Shown piece after piece: positions 9,311 to 19,127 of a stretch of DNA of 64,000 bases. Source of the DNA: Paraclostridium benzoelyticum (lineage in GTDB: Bacteria; Bacillota; Clostridia; Peptostreptococcales; Peptostreptococcaceae); the NCBI RefSeq assembly GCF_001006285.1, contig NZ_LBBT01000252.1, positions 1 through 64,000 of the forward strand, given 5' to 3'. The position numbers and the translations under genes were made by a program. The number at the start of each line of letters is the position of its first letter. The stretch's first letter is position 1. Below the pieces are notes generated by a model. That model was not told where the DNA came from and did no database searches. It worked only from the letters and a program-made list of their open reading frames with translations.

Positions 9311-10549
9311 TTAGTTATTTTGTTGTGTATTATTGTCTACGTTGTTATTTTGGTTTTCAACTGGATTTTCACTTGAATTATTATTTAAATCTACGTTTTC
9401 ATTGTTATTAACTTCATTAGAATTAGATTGTTCTGTATTTTCATTTGGAGAACTTGTTTCAGTTGTATTATTGTTATTACTATTTTCTGAGTTGTTAGAA
9501 TCTCCATTGAATAATCCTGTAAACCAATGCCATACCTTACCAAAGAACCCTTCAACTTGTTCACTAGAAGGTAAATTTATAGCATCCTTGTTAGTAGCAT
9601 CTATGTGTGCATTTTCACCAAGCAAACTATCATTTGTATTTTCTAGTATACCTAGATTTTCATCTTTAGAACCTGTTAACCCAGCAAACCAATCTCCGAT
9701 TCCAGAAAACCATCCTTTAACGGTATCTAATATACCTGAATTGTTTACACTTTCACCTAAATCTTTTAAATTTTCATTTACAGTATCTGATACGCTATTT
9801 AAAGCATCTTTCATTTTACCGTAGTCATAATCTTGCTTAGAAATTTTAAGCATTAAATCTTCTAATTGTTTTTGTTGTTCAGGTGATAATGTTACATTAT
9901 AGTTATTAGTAATATTATTTATTGTATCTGCGATTTGAACTGTATCGCTAGTATTATTCTTAATAACTTGTGTTTTTACATCATTAACTATTCCTGTAGC
10001 TTTATCTTGACCTATATCTTGACCTAAGTCCCCAGTTACAACTAGTTCTTCTGTAGCTATTTCCTTCTTATTTTCATCTAGAGGCTTACCAGTAGCATCC
10101 TCATAGGCCTTCATTACACCAGTAAGGGCTCCTGTTCCACTTACAGGGAAATTAGCAGCTATTACACAGTTGGCATCAGTTATACCTAAACTGGCAAGTG
10201 TACTAGCTATCATAGCTGAAGTAACCCACGTAATATTTGCTGTTTTTACGTTAATTCCACTTCCTGATTTAGTAGGTTCTACATAAGCACAAGAATAAGT
10301 TTTAGTTCCTATTTGAGCTTCAGGTGCTATCCCTTGTAAATACTTTCTTTCTTCTTGATTATTTACTTCAAGTACAACTGCATCATTTTGATTTACACCA
10401 AAGTATTTTAGCATAGTTTGCTTTTGCTCAGAGCTTAAGTTAGCTCCTAAAGTAACAACTCTTGAAGAATCTGCGAATACTAAACTAAAACTTCCTAATA
10501 TAACAGTACAACATATAATAATTGACGTAACTCTCTTTTTTAAACTCAT
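9311..10549 (-). CDS. secreted DUF1002 (YpuA-like) protein with Asn-rich tail
   Basis: 412 residues with a signal peptide (KKR, then a hydrophobic core to about residue 26 ending VFA-DS). The next about 230 residues match DUF1002: SSRVVTLGANLSSEQK, the YSCAYVEPT segment, and the ANFPVSGTGALTGVMKAYE motif. A helical region and two Trp-rich stretches (GWFSGIGDWFAGLTG, FFGKVWHWFTGLFNG) follow. The last about 65 residues are almost only Asn, Ser, Glu and Thr, a disordered tail. The family is of unknown function; export and a surface role are inferred. RBS AAAGGAG on the minus strand supports the start. Confidence 0.88.
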   Translation of the reverse strand: MSLKKRVTSIIICCTVILGSFSLVFADSSRVVTLGANLSSEQKQTMLKYFGVNQNDAVVLEVNNQEERKYLQGIAPEAQIGTKTYSCAYVEPTKSGSGINVKTANITWVTSAMIASTLASLGITDANCVIAANFPVSGTGALTGVMKAYEDATGKPLDENKKEIATEELVVTGDLGQDIGQDKATGIVNDVKTQVIKNNTSDTVQIADTINNITNNYNVTLSPEQQKQLEDLMLKISKQDYDYGKMKDALNSVSDTVNENLKDLGESVNNSGILDTVKGWFSGIGDWFAGLTGSKDENLGILENTNDSLLGENAHIDATNKDAINLPSSEQVEGFFGKVWHWFTGLFNGDSNNSENSNNNNTTETSSPNENTEQSNSNEVNNNENVDLNNNSSENPVENQNNNVDNNTQQNN

Positions 10550-10932
10550 ATTTAATCTCCTTTAAAATAATTTAAACAGATACTAATATAATAAAGCATT
10601 TTGTAAATTTTGACGATTACAAAATTATAACATTTTTAGAGTTCTTACTCAAATATTATATATGCATATAACGAATGATTAATTAACAAAATAAAAAACA
10701 TATATATTTTAAAAGCAAAAAAAGAAGAAAAATATTCCTTACAAAGGGCTTATCTTAATTAATATAGAAAAATCGAATATAATGCAAATTTCGACATTGA
10801 TTTTAAATAAAATAATATATGATAATAGTTATATGAAAATATTAGATTGGATTAAGTAACTTGAAGGAAAATAATATATAGTTCGAATTACTTTATAATT
10901 TGATTAAAATAAATATGAAATTGGGTGAGAAA
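10550..10932. other. divergent intergenic region
   Basis: About 380 bp between the DUF1002 gene (minus) and the first response regulator (plus). It is very AT-rich with no convincing gene. It contains the 46-bp element annotated separately at 10785-10830 and should carry both promoters. Confidence 0.7.
10785..10830 (+). promoter_or_regulatory. conserved module promoter element, copy 1
   Basis: This segment is nearly identical (about 43 of 46 positions) to 16371-16416 upstream of the second regulator gene. It holds TCGACA at 10791-10796, a possible -35, and TAATAT at 10813-10818, 16 bases on, a possible -10. Such conservation between paralogous modules suggests a shared promoter and operator, perhaps bound by the module's own response regulators. 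Confidence 0.65.
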
Positions 10933-11634
10933 ATGATAAATGTACTTATGATAGAAGATGATAGTGCAATATCTTTTGCAGTAAAGTATGCACTAGAAAA
11001 AGAAGGATTTAATATTGATATATGCAATGATTTAGAGAAAAGTAGAAATAGTATTAAAGATAAAAAGTATAATATAGTTCTTTTAGATGTAATGTTACCA
11101 GATGGAAATGGTTACGATTTTTGCAAGGAAATTAGAGAAGCTCAAGACACTCCTATAATATTTTTAAGTGCTTGTGATGAAGAAGTGAATGTAGTTATGG
11201 GGCTAGATATTGGAGGAGATGATTACATAACCAAACCTTTTAGAGTTAGGGAGCTTATATCTAGGATGAATGCAGTACTTAGGAGAAAAGGCAGTAGCAA
11301 TGAAAATAAAAAGGTAATTAAATTTAAAGACTTAACTATAAATACTTTAGAAGCTAGAGTTTACAAAGGTGAAGAGGAAATTTTGTTAACCTCTGTTGAG
11401 TACAAGCTATTATTAATATTAATTAAAAATAATAATGTTGTATTAAGTAGAACTAAAATACTAGAAAAATTATGGGATGTTGCTTGTGATTTTGTAAATG
11501 ACAATACAATTACTGTTTATATAAAAAGACTTAGAGAAAAAATAGAAGATGATTCAAGTCATCCCAAATACATACTTACAGTAAGGGGATTAGGATATAA
11601 ATGGAACGGAAGTGAAAATAGTGTTTCTATCTAA
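10933..11634 (+). CDS. OmpR-family response regulator, module 1
   Basis: Two-domain transcription regulator: receiver with MIEDD at the N-terminus and phospho-acceptor Asp52 in LLDVMLPDGNG, conserved Lys in DYITKPFRV, then a winged-helix DNA-binding domain (VEYKLLLILIKN, then RTKILEKLWD, TVYIKRLREKIE, VRGLGYKW). ATG 10933 is preferred over 10900 because it gives the normal receiver start after GGTGAG. The gene overlaps the kinase gene. Expected to control the ABC transporter downstream in response to the kinase. Confidence 0.93.
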   Translation: MINVLMIEDDSAISFAVKYALEKEGFNIDICNDLEKSRNSIKDKKYNIVLLDVMLPDGNGYDFCKEIREAQDTPIIFLSACDEEVNVVMGLDIGGDDYITKPFRVRELISRMNAVLRRKGSSNENKKVIKFKDLTINTLEARVYKGEEEILLTSVEYKLLLILIKNNNVVLSRTKILEKLWDVACDFVNDNTITVYIKRLREKIEDDSSHPKYILTVRGLGYKWNGSENSVSI

Positions 11635-12853
11635 TGCTGAAATAAAAAGTTTTATAAAAAATTACACTATATTATTTGTGATTACTGTAATGCTTTGCGT
11701 AGGAATTAGCTTTATAAGTGTAAATATAATAAAAGATAAGGTAGTAGAAAATAATCAAGCTATAATAGGATCTATATTATCTCAGCATCCTAATTTAGAA
11801 AATAATATTGTAGGAATAGTAACTCAAGGAAAATCAAAAGATGATATAAGTTTAGGTAAAGAAATACTAAAAAAATATAGCTATGATAAAAATATAAGAT
11901 TAAATAATGAGCCAATTGTAAGAGGTAGTATAAAGGATATATTTAGTATAAATTTGTTATCTATATTTGTGCTATTTATTTCTATTTTAATCTTAGTTAT
12001 GCATTATTTTAAGACTATATACAGTGATATAAAAGATATGACTGATTATGTATACCATAGTTCAGAAGGTAAAAAATTTGAGATGAAAAATAAAAATCAA
12101 GAAGGTCAAATAGGACTTCTTAAAACAGAGCTTATAAAAATGACTAATATACTTAAAGAAAAAGTAGAGCTTTTAAGTAAAGAAAAGATATTTTTAAATG
12201 ATACTATTTCTGATATTTCACATCAGTTAAAAACACCTATGACATCACTTATAATACTTAACGATTTAATGTATGATGATATAGCAAAAGAAACTAAAAT
12301 AGAGTTTTTAGAAAAGATAAAATCTCAATTAAATAGAATGGAATGGCTGATAAAAAGCATGCTAAAGCTTTCAAAAGTAGAAGCTAAAGTAATAAATTTT
12401 AAAAGTGAAAAAGTAAATGTTAAAAAATTAATAAAAATGTCTATTCAGCCAAGTTTAATTCCAATAGAACTTAAAAATATAGATGTGAGTATAAATGGTG
12501 ATAGTGAAGCTATGTTTTTAGGAGATATGAATTGGTCTATAGAAGCTTTAGTTAATATCATTAAAAATTGTGTAGAACATACTTTTTCTAGTGGAAGCTT
12601 AGATATTAGTTATGAAGAAAATTCTTTATACACAGAAATTGTAATAAAAGATAGTGGAGAAGGTATAGATAAAAAAGACTTACCTCATATATTTAAAAGA
12701 TTTTATAAAGGAAAAAGTAGTTCAAAAGAAGATAGCGTAGGTATTGGACTAGCTATGGCAAAGTCTATAATTGAAGGACAAAATGGTGATATTTATGTCA
12801 AAAGTGAAAAAAACAAAGGAACTCAGTTTAATATAATGTTCTATAAAATCTAA
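11621..12853 (+). CDS. sensor histidine kinase, module 1
   Basis: Membrane sensor of about 410 residues. Counted from the alternative GTG 11612 there are two membrane helices (about 16-40 and 112-134) around a short ~70-residue outer domain, then HisKA with His204 in DISHQLKTP and a HATPase domain (NIIKNCVEH, DSGEGIDKKDLPHIFKRFYKG, GIGLAMAKSII). GTG 11621 has GGAAG seven bases upstream, so I prefer it to GTG 11612; neither is certain. The DISHQLKTP box is common in kinases that act with ABC-type antimicrobial-peptide or envelope-stress transporters, fitting the genes that follow. Confidence 0.92.
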   Translation: MFLSNAEIKSFIKNYTILFVITVMLCVGISFISVNIIKDKVVENNQAIIGSILSQHPNLENNIVGIVTQGKSKDDISLGKEILKKYSYDKNIRLNNEPIVRGSIKDIFSINLLSIFVLFISILILVMHYFKTIYSDIKDMTDYVYHSSEGKKFEMKNKNQEGQIGLLKTELIKMTNILKEKVELLSKEKIFLNDTISDISHQLKTPMTSLIILNDLMYDDIAKETKIEFLEKIKSQLNRMEWLIKSMLKLSKVEAKVINFKSEKVNVKKLIKMSIQPSLIPIELKNIDVSINGDSEAMFLGDMNWSIEALVNIIKNCVEHTFSSGSLDISYEENSLYTEIVIKDSGEGIDKKDLPHIFKRFYKGKSSSKEDSVGIGLAMAKSIIEGQNGDIYVKSEKNKGTQFNIMFYKI

Positions 12854-12985
12854 GTGACTAATTTGTAATATTTAATTCACTTTAAAGTAATTTTATATCT
12901 TTAAAATTAAGTTAAGAAATTAAAAGTAACATAAATATTATGAACTAAATAAGGTGAAATTTACAAAATGAGGAGTAAAGGTTAT

Positions 12986-13663
12986 ATGGAAATTTTAAAA
13001 GTTGAAAATTTAACAAAGAGTTATGGCACGGGAGAAGCAAAAGTAGATGCCTTAAAAAATATTAATTTATCAATAAATAAAGGGGAATTTGTTGCAATAG
13101 TAGGACCTAGTGGAAGTGGTAAAAGTACGCTACTTCATTTATTAGGTGGAGTTGATAAGCCAACTAGTGGAAATGTATTTATAAATGATGTAGATATATA
13201 TAATTTAAAAGAAAAAGACTTATCTATATTTAGAAGAAGAAATATAGGAATTATATATCAATTTTATAATTTGATACCAGTACTTAGCGTAAAGGAGAAT
13301 ATATTATTACCAGCAGAACTTGATAATAGAAAAATAGAAAAAGCATACTTAAATGATTTATTAAAAACTTTAGGATTAAAAGAAAGAGAAAATCACCTTC
13401 CAAATGAATTAAGTGGAGGACAACAGCAAAGAACTTCTATAGGTAGATCACTTATTAATAGACCAGCAATAGTTCTAGCAGATGAACCAACAGGAAATTT
13501 AGATAGCAAAAACTCTAAGGAAGTGATTGAATTTTTAAAGTTATCAGTAAAAAAATACAATCAAACTTTAATAATGATAACTCATGACAATAACATTGCC
13601 TTACAAGCAGATAGAGTGATATCCATAGAAGATGGAATGATTACAGCTAATGAGGTGATGTAA
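12986..13663 (+). CDS. ABC transporter ATP-binding protein, module 1
   Basis: ATPase of the MacB/LolD/BceA type, 225 residues. Walker A GPSGSGKST, Q-loop YQFYNLIP, signature [15 protein letters not shown], Walker [14 protein letters not shown] and H-switch ITHD are all present. The signature is followed by TSIGRS where VAIARA is usual, a mild divergence. ATG 12986 follows AGGAG by ten bases and matches its paralogue's start; ATG 12968 is less likely. It abuts the permease gene directly. Confidence 0.95.
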   Translation: MEILKVENLTKSYGTGEAKVDALKNINLSINKGEFVAIVGPSGSGKSTLLHLLGGVDKPTSGNVFINDVDIYNLKEKDLSIFRRRNIGIIYQFYNLIPVLSVKENILLPAELDNRKIEKAYLNDLLKTLGLKERENHLPNELSGGQQQRTSIGRSLINRPAIVLADEPTGNLDSKNSKEVIEFLKLSVKKYNQTLIMITHDNNIALQADRVISIEDGMITANEVM

Positions 13664-16270
13664 ATGAATTTATATTACAGCTTAACTTTAAGATATTTAA
13701 AACAAAATAAGAAAAGAACAATAGTTACAATAATAGGAATAATATTATCTACATCTTTGATTTGTGGAATAGGTAATATGGTTGAAAGTGTTATAGATTA
13801 TCAGGTTAGAGAAGCAATAGCTTATAAGGGAGATTATCATGCTATGTTTCATAATGTGAAAAAAGATAATGTAGATATTATAACAAATAGTTCAGGTTTA
13901 TCTAAAAGCTTTGTATATGATAGCTTAGGATTTTCAAAATTAAATAATAAAAAGAAAAACTTAGTTCAAGTAAAAGAGTATGACAAGATTGCTTTTGAAA
14001 GCTATCAAGTAAAGTTAAAGGAGGGGAAACTTCCTACAAATAATAACGAAATAGTATTAAGTGAAAGTGCTATACCTTTAATTAATAAAAAAGTAGGAGA
14101 CAATATAACACTAGAAATTGGAAAAAGGCTATCTGAAGGTGGAAAGAATCTAGAAAGTCCAGCAGTATGGGATCATGAAACTATAATAAACAAAAAAAGC
14201 AAAGATTTTAAAATAGTTGGTATTATGAACAAACCTAAAAATGATATAGGAAATGATGTTGTAAGTTCAATAACATACTTAGATGTAAATAGTAAATCCA
14301 AAAACGATATATTAAAAGTAGGTGTATTAGCCAATAACCCAAAAGAAATTTATGAAATATCAGAATCTATAGCAAAAAACTTAGGATTAAAAGAAGAAGT
14401 TGAAAGTAATAGTTTAGATGAGAAGAATAATGATAACAGTGTACATTATAAAAACCTATCATTTAATGAAGATTTACTAAGATTAAAAGGTGCAAGTGCT
14501 TATGCAAATATTGATAAAACAATAAGCATAGCAATAGTTACTGTAATAGCATTAGTTGTTATATGTACAATAGCTACAGTATATAATTCATTTAGTATAT
14601 CAACAAGTGAAAGAAGGAAACAATTTGGAGTATTAAATTGTATAGGTGCTACTAAAAATCAAGTCATGAAATTAGTATTTATAGAAGCTATTATAGTGAG
14701 CTTAATAGGAATACCAGTGGGGTTAATTATAGGTACTTTTGCTATTGATTTAGTATTAAAATTAATACAAGTATCATTTAATAATTCTCAAATTGGAAAC
14801 ATGAATTTAAGATTAGTATATAATCCATATGTAATAGTTTTAAGTACAATAATTGTGCTATTTACAATATTTGTATCAGCAATATTTCCAGCTATTAAAT
14901 CAGCTAAAACATCACCACTTGAATGTATAAGAAATAGTAGTAATCTAAAATTAGGAAAAGTAAAAAACTCTAAATTAATTAAATTATTATTTAAAACAGA
15001 AGGTGTTCTTGCATATAAAAATTTAAGAAGAAACAAAAAGAAATTTAGAATAACGTTATTTTCTTTAATAATTAGTGTAGTTATATTTATATCATTTAGT
15101 GGATTTTTAGCGTTGTTTGAAAAAGCAAGTGAAGTAAATACAGGTAGGATGACTTATGATATAAGAGTTTGGAAAAGTGGCATACAAGAAAATAATAATA
15201 TAATAGAAGATTTAAATAAAATAAATGGAATAAAAAAAACTATTGTTACTAATGACTATGGAGTAGGTATGAGTGTTAATGAAAATGATATAAATAAAAA
15301 ATATAAAAAGGTTATAGATGACTTTTTTTCTAAAAAAAGTAAAAATAATAAAGTTGTATATGACTTTGATATGGGACAGAATCATTTTCAATTTATACCA
15401 GATAAAGATATAAAATCAATAAAATTAAAAGATGGGAACTTTGATAAAAAAACAGCGATAAAAGAAAATGGGATAATACTTAGAAATAAAAGTTATTATA
15501 GAGAGCGTAGTAAAGTTTATGATATTTCATTAACTAATTATAAAGTTGGAGATACAATAGATGCATATAAGAGATATTTTGATAAAAATGATAAAGAAAT
15601 AACAGAGCCTATAAAATTAAAAGTTTTAGCTACTACTGACGATTTACCTATAGGAAGTAAACAGTCTAATTATATGGGAATAGATTTTATAACTTATAAT
15701 GAGGTAGGTAAAAAATTAGGCTATGAAATAAGTGATTCAAATATATATATATACTCTGATAAAAAAGAAGATACAAGAAAAGCAGTAAATGATATAGGTA
15801 AAAAATACGCATATGATGTACGTGATGAAGTAGAAGAATCATTAAAAATTGAAAAATCTATTAGTGTAGTGAAAATATTTGTATATGGATTTATATTTAT
15901 TATATCTTTAGTAAGTATAATAAATATAGTAAATACAATAAGCACAAATATAAATCTAAGAAAAAGAGAATTTGCAGTAATTAAATCTATAGGTACAACG
16001 CCTAATGGATTTAATAGGATAATATATTTTGAAAGTCTGTTATATGGAGTTTTAGCATTAATGTATGGAATTCCTATAGCAATTGCAATAGATATAATTA
16101 TGAATAAAACTATTGGAGATGTTGTAGAATTTGGTATGATACTTCCATGGAAGGCAGTTTTAGTATGTGTTTTAGGAACATTTGCTGTTACATTTATTGC
16201 ATCGTATATACCTATGAAAAAGTTAAACAAAGAAAGTATAATAGAAAATATTAGACAAGAAAGTATATAG
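13664..16270 (+). CDS. FtsX-type ABC transporter permease, module 1
   Basis: 868-residue permease with two FtsX repeats. Each has one helix, a large outer domain, then three helices: helix near 18-38, outer domain about 40-280, helices about 285-415; helix near 460-482, outer domain about 485-735, helices about 740-860. This 1+3, 1+3 layout is that of MacB/LolC-like mechanotransmission permeases and not the ten-helix BceB. ATG begins one base after the ATPase stop. With the ATPase and sensor pair, it probably acts in defence against envelope-targeting peptides; the substrate is unknown. Confidence 0.9.
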   Translation: MNLYYSLTLRYLKQNKKRTIVTIIGIILSTSLICGIGNMVESVIDYQVREAIAYKGDYHAMFHNVKKDNVDIITNSSGLSKSFVYDSLGFSKLNNKKKNLVQVKEYDKIAFESYQVKLKEGKLPTNNNEIVLSESAIPLINKKVGDNITLEIGKRLSEGGKNLESPAVWDHETIINKKSKDFKIVGIMNKPKNDIGNDVVSSITYLDVNSKSKNDILKVGVLANNPKEIYEISESIAKNLGLKEEVESNSLDEKNNDNSVHYKNLSFNEDLLRLKGASAYANIDKTISIAIVTVIALVVICTIATVYNSFSISTSERRKQFGVLNCIGATKNQVMKLVFIEAIIVSLIGIPVGLIIGTFAIDLVLKLIQVSFNNSQIGNMNLRLVYNPYVIVLSTIIVLFTIFVSAIFPAIKSAKTSPLECIRNSSNLKLGKVKNSKLIKLLFKTEGVLAYKNLRRNKKKFRITLFSLIISVVIFISFSGFLALFEKASEVNTGRMTYDIRVWKSGIQENNNIIEDLNKINGIKKTIVTNDYGVGMSVNENDINKKYKKVIDDFFSKKSKNNKVVYDFDMGQNHFQFIPDKDIKSIKLKDGNFDKKTAIKENGIILRNKSYYRERSKVYDISLTNYKVGDTIDAYKRYFDKNDKEITEPIKLKVLATTDDLPIGSKQSNYMGIDFITYNEVGKKLGYEISDSNIYIYSDKKEDTRKAVNDIGKKYAYDVRDEVEESLKIEKSISVVKIFVYGFIFIISLVSIINIVNTISTNINLRKREFAVIKSIGTTPNGFNRIIYFESLLYGVLALMYGIPIAIAIDIIMNKTIGDVVEFGMILPWKAVLVCVLGTFAVTFIASYIPMKKLNKESIIENIRQESI

Positions 16271-16286
16271 GAATAAACATAAAAAG

Positions 16287-16336
16287 AAAATGGGTAAGGT
16301 GTGTAGTTATTTAAATTACAACCTATACCCATTTTT
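16287..16336 (+). terminator. intrinsic terminator between the two modules
   Basis: AAAATGGGTA-AGGT pairs with ACCTATACCCATTTTT across a loop of about 20 bases and runs into T residues. It separates module 1 from module 2 so that each has its own transcript. Confidence 0.8.
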
Positions 16337-16370
16337 ACGTATAAATAAAATACTAAAAATAAATACAATA

Positions 16371-16416
16371 CAAACTTCGACATTAATTTTAAATAAAATA
16401 ATATATTATAATAATT
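16371..16416 (+). promoter_or_regulatory. conserved module promoter element, copy 2
   Basis: Near-copy of 10785-10830, differing at about three of 46 positions. TCGACA at 16377-16382 and TAATAT 16 bases later could form the promoter. Weaker similarity continues about 20 bases upstream in both copies (AAAAAT and CAA blocks). Confidence 0.65.
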
Positions 16417-16453
16417 GCCAGTTGAACTTGATAACAAAAAAGGAGACAAATAG

Positions 16454-17119
16454 ATGTTTAATATTTTGATAATTGAAGATGACGATACAATTGCTTTTGG
16501 AGTTAAATCATTTTTATCGAAAAGCAACTATAACGTTATTCATGGTGAAAATTTAAAAAGAGGAAGAGAACTTTTTAAACCAGATATAGATTTAATATTA
16601 TTAGACTTAAATCTACCTGATGGATCAGGATTTGAGTTTTGTCGTTATGTAAAAGAAATTAAAGATATCCCTATTATTTTTCTTACCATCAATGATGAAG
16701 ACAGCAATATGATAAAAGGGCTAGATATGGGGGGAGACGATTACATTACAAAACCTTTTAAATTGAGTGTTTTACAATCTCGTATTAGTGCTGTGTTGCG
16801 TAGATCAGTAAAACAGCAAATCCAAGAAGATATTTTATGTTGTAAAAATATTAAAGTAATAAAATCTCAATCAAGAGTGTATAAAAACAACCAAGAAGTA
16901 GAATTAACAGTAGGTGAGTATAACTTATTATTACAATTATTAGAAAATAAAAATCGAACTTTAACAAGATCTACACTTTTGGAAAATTTATGGGATGTTA
17001 ATGGAGAATTTGTAAATAACAACACATTATCAGTAGCAATAAAGCGTCTTAGAGAGAAGTTAGAAGATACATCTTTTATTAAAACTGTAAGAGGTATAGG
17101 TTATAGGTTGGAGGATTAA
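16454..17119 (+). CDS. OmpR-family response regulator, module 2
   Basis: 221 residues; receiver with LIIEDDD and Asp51 in LLDLNLPDGSG, Lys in YITKPFKL, then winged-helix domain (VGEYNLLLQLLEN, STLLENLWD, SVAIKRLREKLE, VRGIGYRL). Clearly paralogous to the module 1 regulator. RBS AAAAGGAGA lies eight bases before ATG. It is followed seven bases later by its kinase gene and presumably controls the downstream ABC genes. Confidence 0.94.
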   Translation: MFNILIIEDDDTIAFGVKSFLSKSNYNVIHGENLKRGRELFKPDIDLILLDLNLPDGSGFEFCRYVKEIKDIPIIFLTINDEDSNMIKGLDMGGDDYITKPFKLSVLQSRISAVLRRSVKQQIQEDILCCKNIKVIKSQSRVYKNNQEVELTVGEYNLLLQLLENKNRTLTRSTLLENLWDVNGEFVNNNTLSVAIKRLREKLEDTSFIKTVRGIGYRLED

Positions 17120-17126
17120 ATTTTAT

Positions 17127-18329
17127 ATGAATAAAAAAGGTATGAGGATATGGTTAGCTACAAGCTTTATATATATAACAATTTTTTGTGTTATATGTGG
17201 CTCTTTTATTTACAAGCAATCAGAGAACATGTTCTATGAAAAAGCGGCACAACTTATAGCAGTTGGCGTGAATGCTAATGAGGATATTGAACAAGATTTA
17301 GTATCAGCACTAAAAAATAAAAATGAAACAGATATAAATAGTGGGAAGAAAATATTAAATCAATATGGTTACATAGAAAGTTGCAACTTTATTTTCAACA
17401 CTAATCAAGGATTTAGCAATGTACTAAATGTGATTTTAATACTAATTGTAGCAATATTTTCTTATTTTGTAGTATCTCTAATAGCCTCAAATATCATAAA
17501 GAAAAAACGTATAGATAGTTTAGCAAAATATCTCTATGATATAAATGAAGGCGATTATACAATGCAAATTAAAAGCAAAGAAGATGAATTTTCAATTTTA
17601 GAAGATGAATTATATAAAACTGTTATGATGCTTAGAGAAAGTAGAGAAAAAGAAAGAGTAGAAAAAGAAAATCTATGCAATAACCTTGTAGATATCTCCC
17701 ACCAACTTAAAACTCCAATTACTTCTATGTCATTGATGATTGAATTATTAGAATCTAGTAATATTGAAGGTGATGAAGCTTTGTATATTGGAAGTATTTC
17801 AGCACAGATAGAGCGTCTAAATTATTTAGTATCATCATTGTTGATACTTTCAAAAATAGATGCAGATTCAATTCAATTAGAATATAAGCCTATTAATGTC
17901 TATGAATTGATATGTGTAGCTGTTGAACCTTTACGTTTAATGATAGAAAAAAAGAAGCAACAACTTTTTATTAAAGACAATAGTGAGATATTTTTTTATG
18001 GTGATTTTCATTGGACAAGTGAAGCAATTCTTAATATAGTAAAAAATTGCTACGAACATACACCAGATTGTGGAGTAATCTCTATAGATTATAAACAAGA
18101 TCCTTTATGCACACAAATAATAATTGAAGATAATGGTAAAGGATTTGATAAAAAGGATATTCCCCATTTATTTACTAGGTTTTATAAGGGTGCTAACTCA
18201 TCTAAAAATAGTGTAGGAATTGGACTTGCTCTTTCAATGTCCATAATTAAGAAACAAAATGGTGAAATTACTGCTTTAAATAAGGAAACAGGAGGAGCAA
18301 AATTTATAATAAAGTTTTATAGAAATTAA
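17127..18329 (+). CDS. sensor histidine kinase, module 2
   Basis: 400 residues with two membrane helices (about 9-29 and 99-121), a short outer domain of about 70 residues, HisKA with His192 in DISHQLKTPIT, and HATPase boxes NIVKNCYEH, DNGKGFDKKDIPHLFTRFYKG and GIGLALSMSII. Same layout as the module 1 kinase, but the outer domain has diverged strongly, suggesting a different ligand. Preceded by GGAGG, 12 bases away. Confidence 0.93.
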   Translation: MNKKGMRIWLATSFIYITIFCVICGSFIYKQSENMFYEKAAQLIAVGVNANEDIEQDLVSALKNKNETDINSGKKILNQYGYIESCNFIFNTNQGFSNVLNVILILIVAIFSYFVVSLIASNIIKKKRIDSLAKYLYDINEGDYTMQIKSKEDEFSILEDELYKTVMMLRESREKERVEKENLCNNLVDISHQLKTPITSMSLMIELLESSNIEGDEALYIGSISAQIERLNYLVSSLLILSKIDADSIQLEYKPINVYELICVAVEPLRLMIEKKKQQLFIKDNSEIFFYGDFHWTSEAILNIVKNCYEHTPDCGVISIDYKQDPLCTQIIIEDNGKGFDKKDIPHLFTRFYKGANSSKNSVGIGLALSMSIIKKQNGEITALNKETGGAKFIIKFYRN

Positions 18330-18446
18330 TTAACTCTGTCACTAAGATGTAAGATAGAAAAAGTAAAATAAAGTTAATCAAAGAAATACATAGTAAAATC
18401 ATAAACTCTTTGAAAATATGAACTAATAAATAAAGGGGAGAATATT

Positions 18447-19127
18447 TTGGAAATACTAAGAACTGAAAACCTTACAAAATCCTATGGAATGGGAGATACG
18501 AAGGTCACTGCACTTAATAATTTGAATTTGATCATAAACAAAGGACAATTTGTTTCAATAATTGGAGCAAGTGGTTCAGGTAAATCTACACTACTACATA
18601 TGCTAGGGGGCGTGGATAAACCTACAAGTGGAAAAATATATATTGAGGACACTGATATTTCATTAATGAATGAAACTGAACTAGCTTTATTTCGTAGAAG
18701 AAAAGTAGGTCTAATATATCAGTTTTTCAATCTTATACCTACATTAAATGTTAAGAAAAATATATTATTACCAATGCTTTTAGATGGCAGAAAGCCAAAA
18801 AAAGAAGAGTTTGATAAGATTGTAAAAATGCTTGGTTTAAGCGAAAGGCTTAATCATTTACCAAACCAGCTTTCAGGAGGTCAGCAGCAAAGAGTTGCTA
18901 TAGCTCGTTCATTAATTTATAGACCATCTATTATCTTAGCAGATGAACCTACTGGAAACCTTGATAGAAAAAACTCTGAAAGTATTCTTGAGATGTTGAA
19001 AGTTTCAAATAAAGAGTACAATCAAACTATTTTAATAATTACTCATGACGAAAAAATTGCATTATCAGCAGATAGGATGATTAGAATCGATGATGGTGAA
19101 ATTGTGTCAGATGAGGTGATTAAGTAA
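18447..19127 (+). CDS. ABC transporter ATP-binding protein, module 2
   Basis: 226 residues; Walker [11 protein letters not shown]-loop YQFFNLIP, canonical signature [15 protein letters not shown], Walker [14 protein letters not shown] and ITHD. The start is TTG 18447, with AAGGGGAG at 18433-18440 six bases upstream; the N-terminus [14 protein letters not shown] aligns exactly with the module 1 ATPase. The stop overlaps the permease ATG by one base. Confidence 0.95.
   Translation: MEILRTENLTKSYGMGDTKVTALNNLNLIINKGQFVSIIGASGSGKSTLLHMLGGVDKPTSGKIYIEDTDISLMNETELALFRRRKVGLIYQFFNLIPTLNVKKNILLPMLLDGRKPKKEEFDKIVKMLGLSERLNHLPNQLSGGQQQRVAIARSLIYRPSIILADEPTGNLDRKNSESILEMLKVSNKEYNQTILIITHDEKIALSADRMIRIDDGEIVSDEVIK

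Noticed and set aside
9333-9824. Long plus-strand frame opposite the DUF1002 gene
   Set aside because: It mirrors the Asn/Ser/Glu-rich tail of the real gene, has no RBS and no recognisable product.
13664-16270. Calling the permease BceB (bacitracin type)
   Set aside because: BceB has ten helices with one large outer loop between helices 7 and 8; this protein has two outer domains in a duplicated layout.
15721-16527. Long minus-strand frame opposite the module 1 permease
   Set aside because: It runs across a terminator and the start of another gene, and its composition is the complement of a membrane protein gene.
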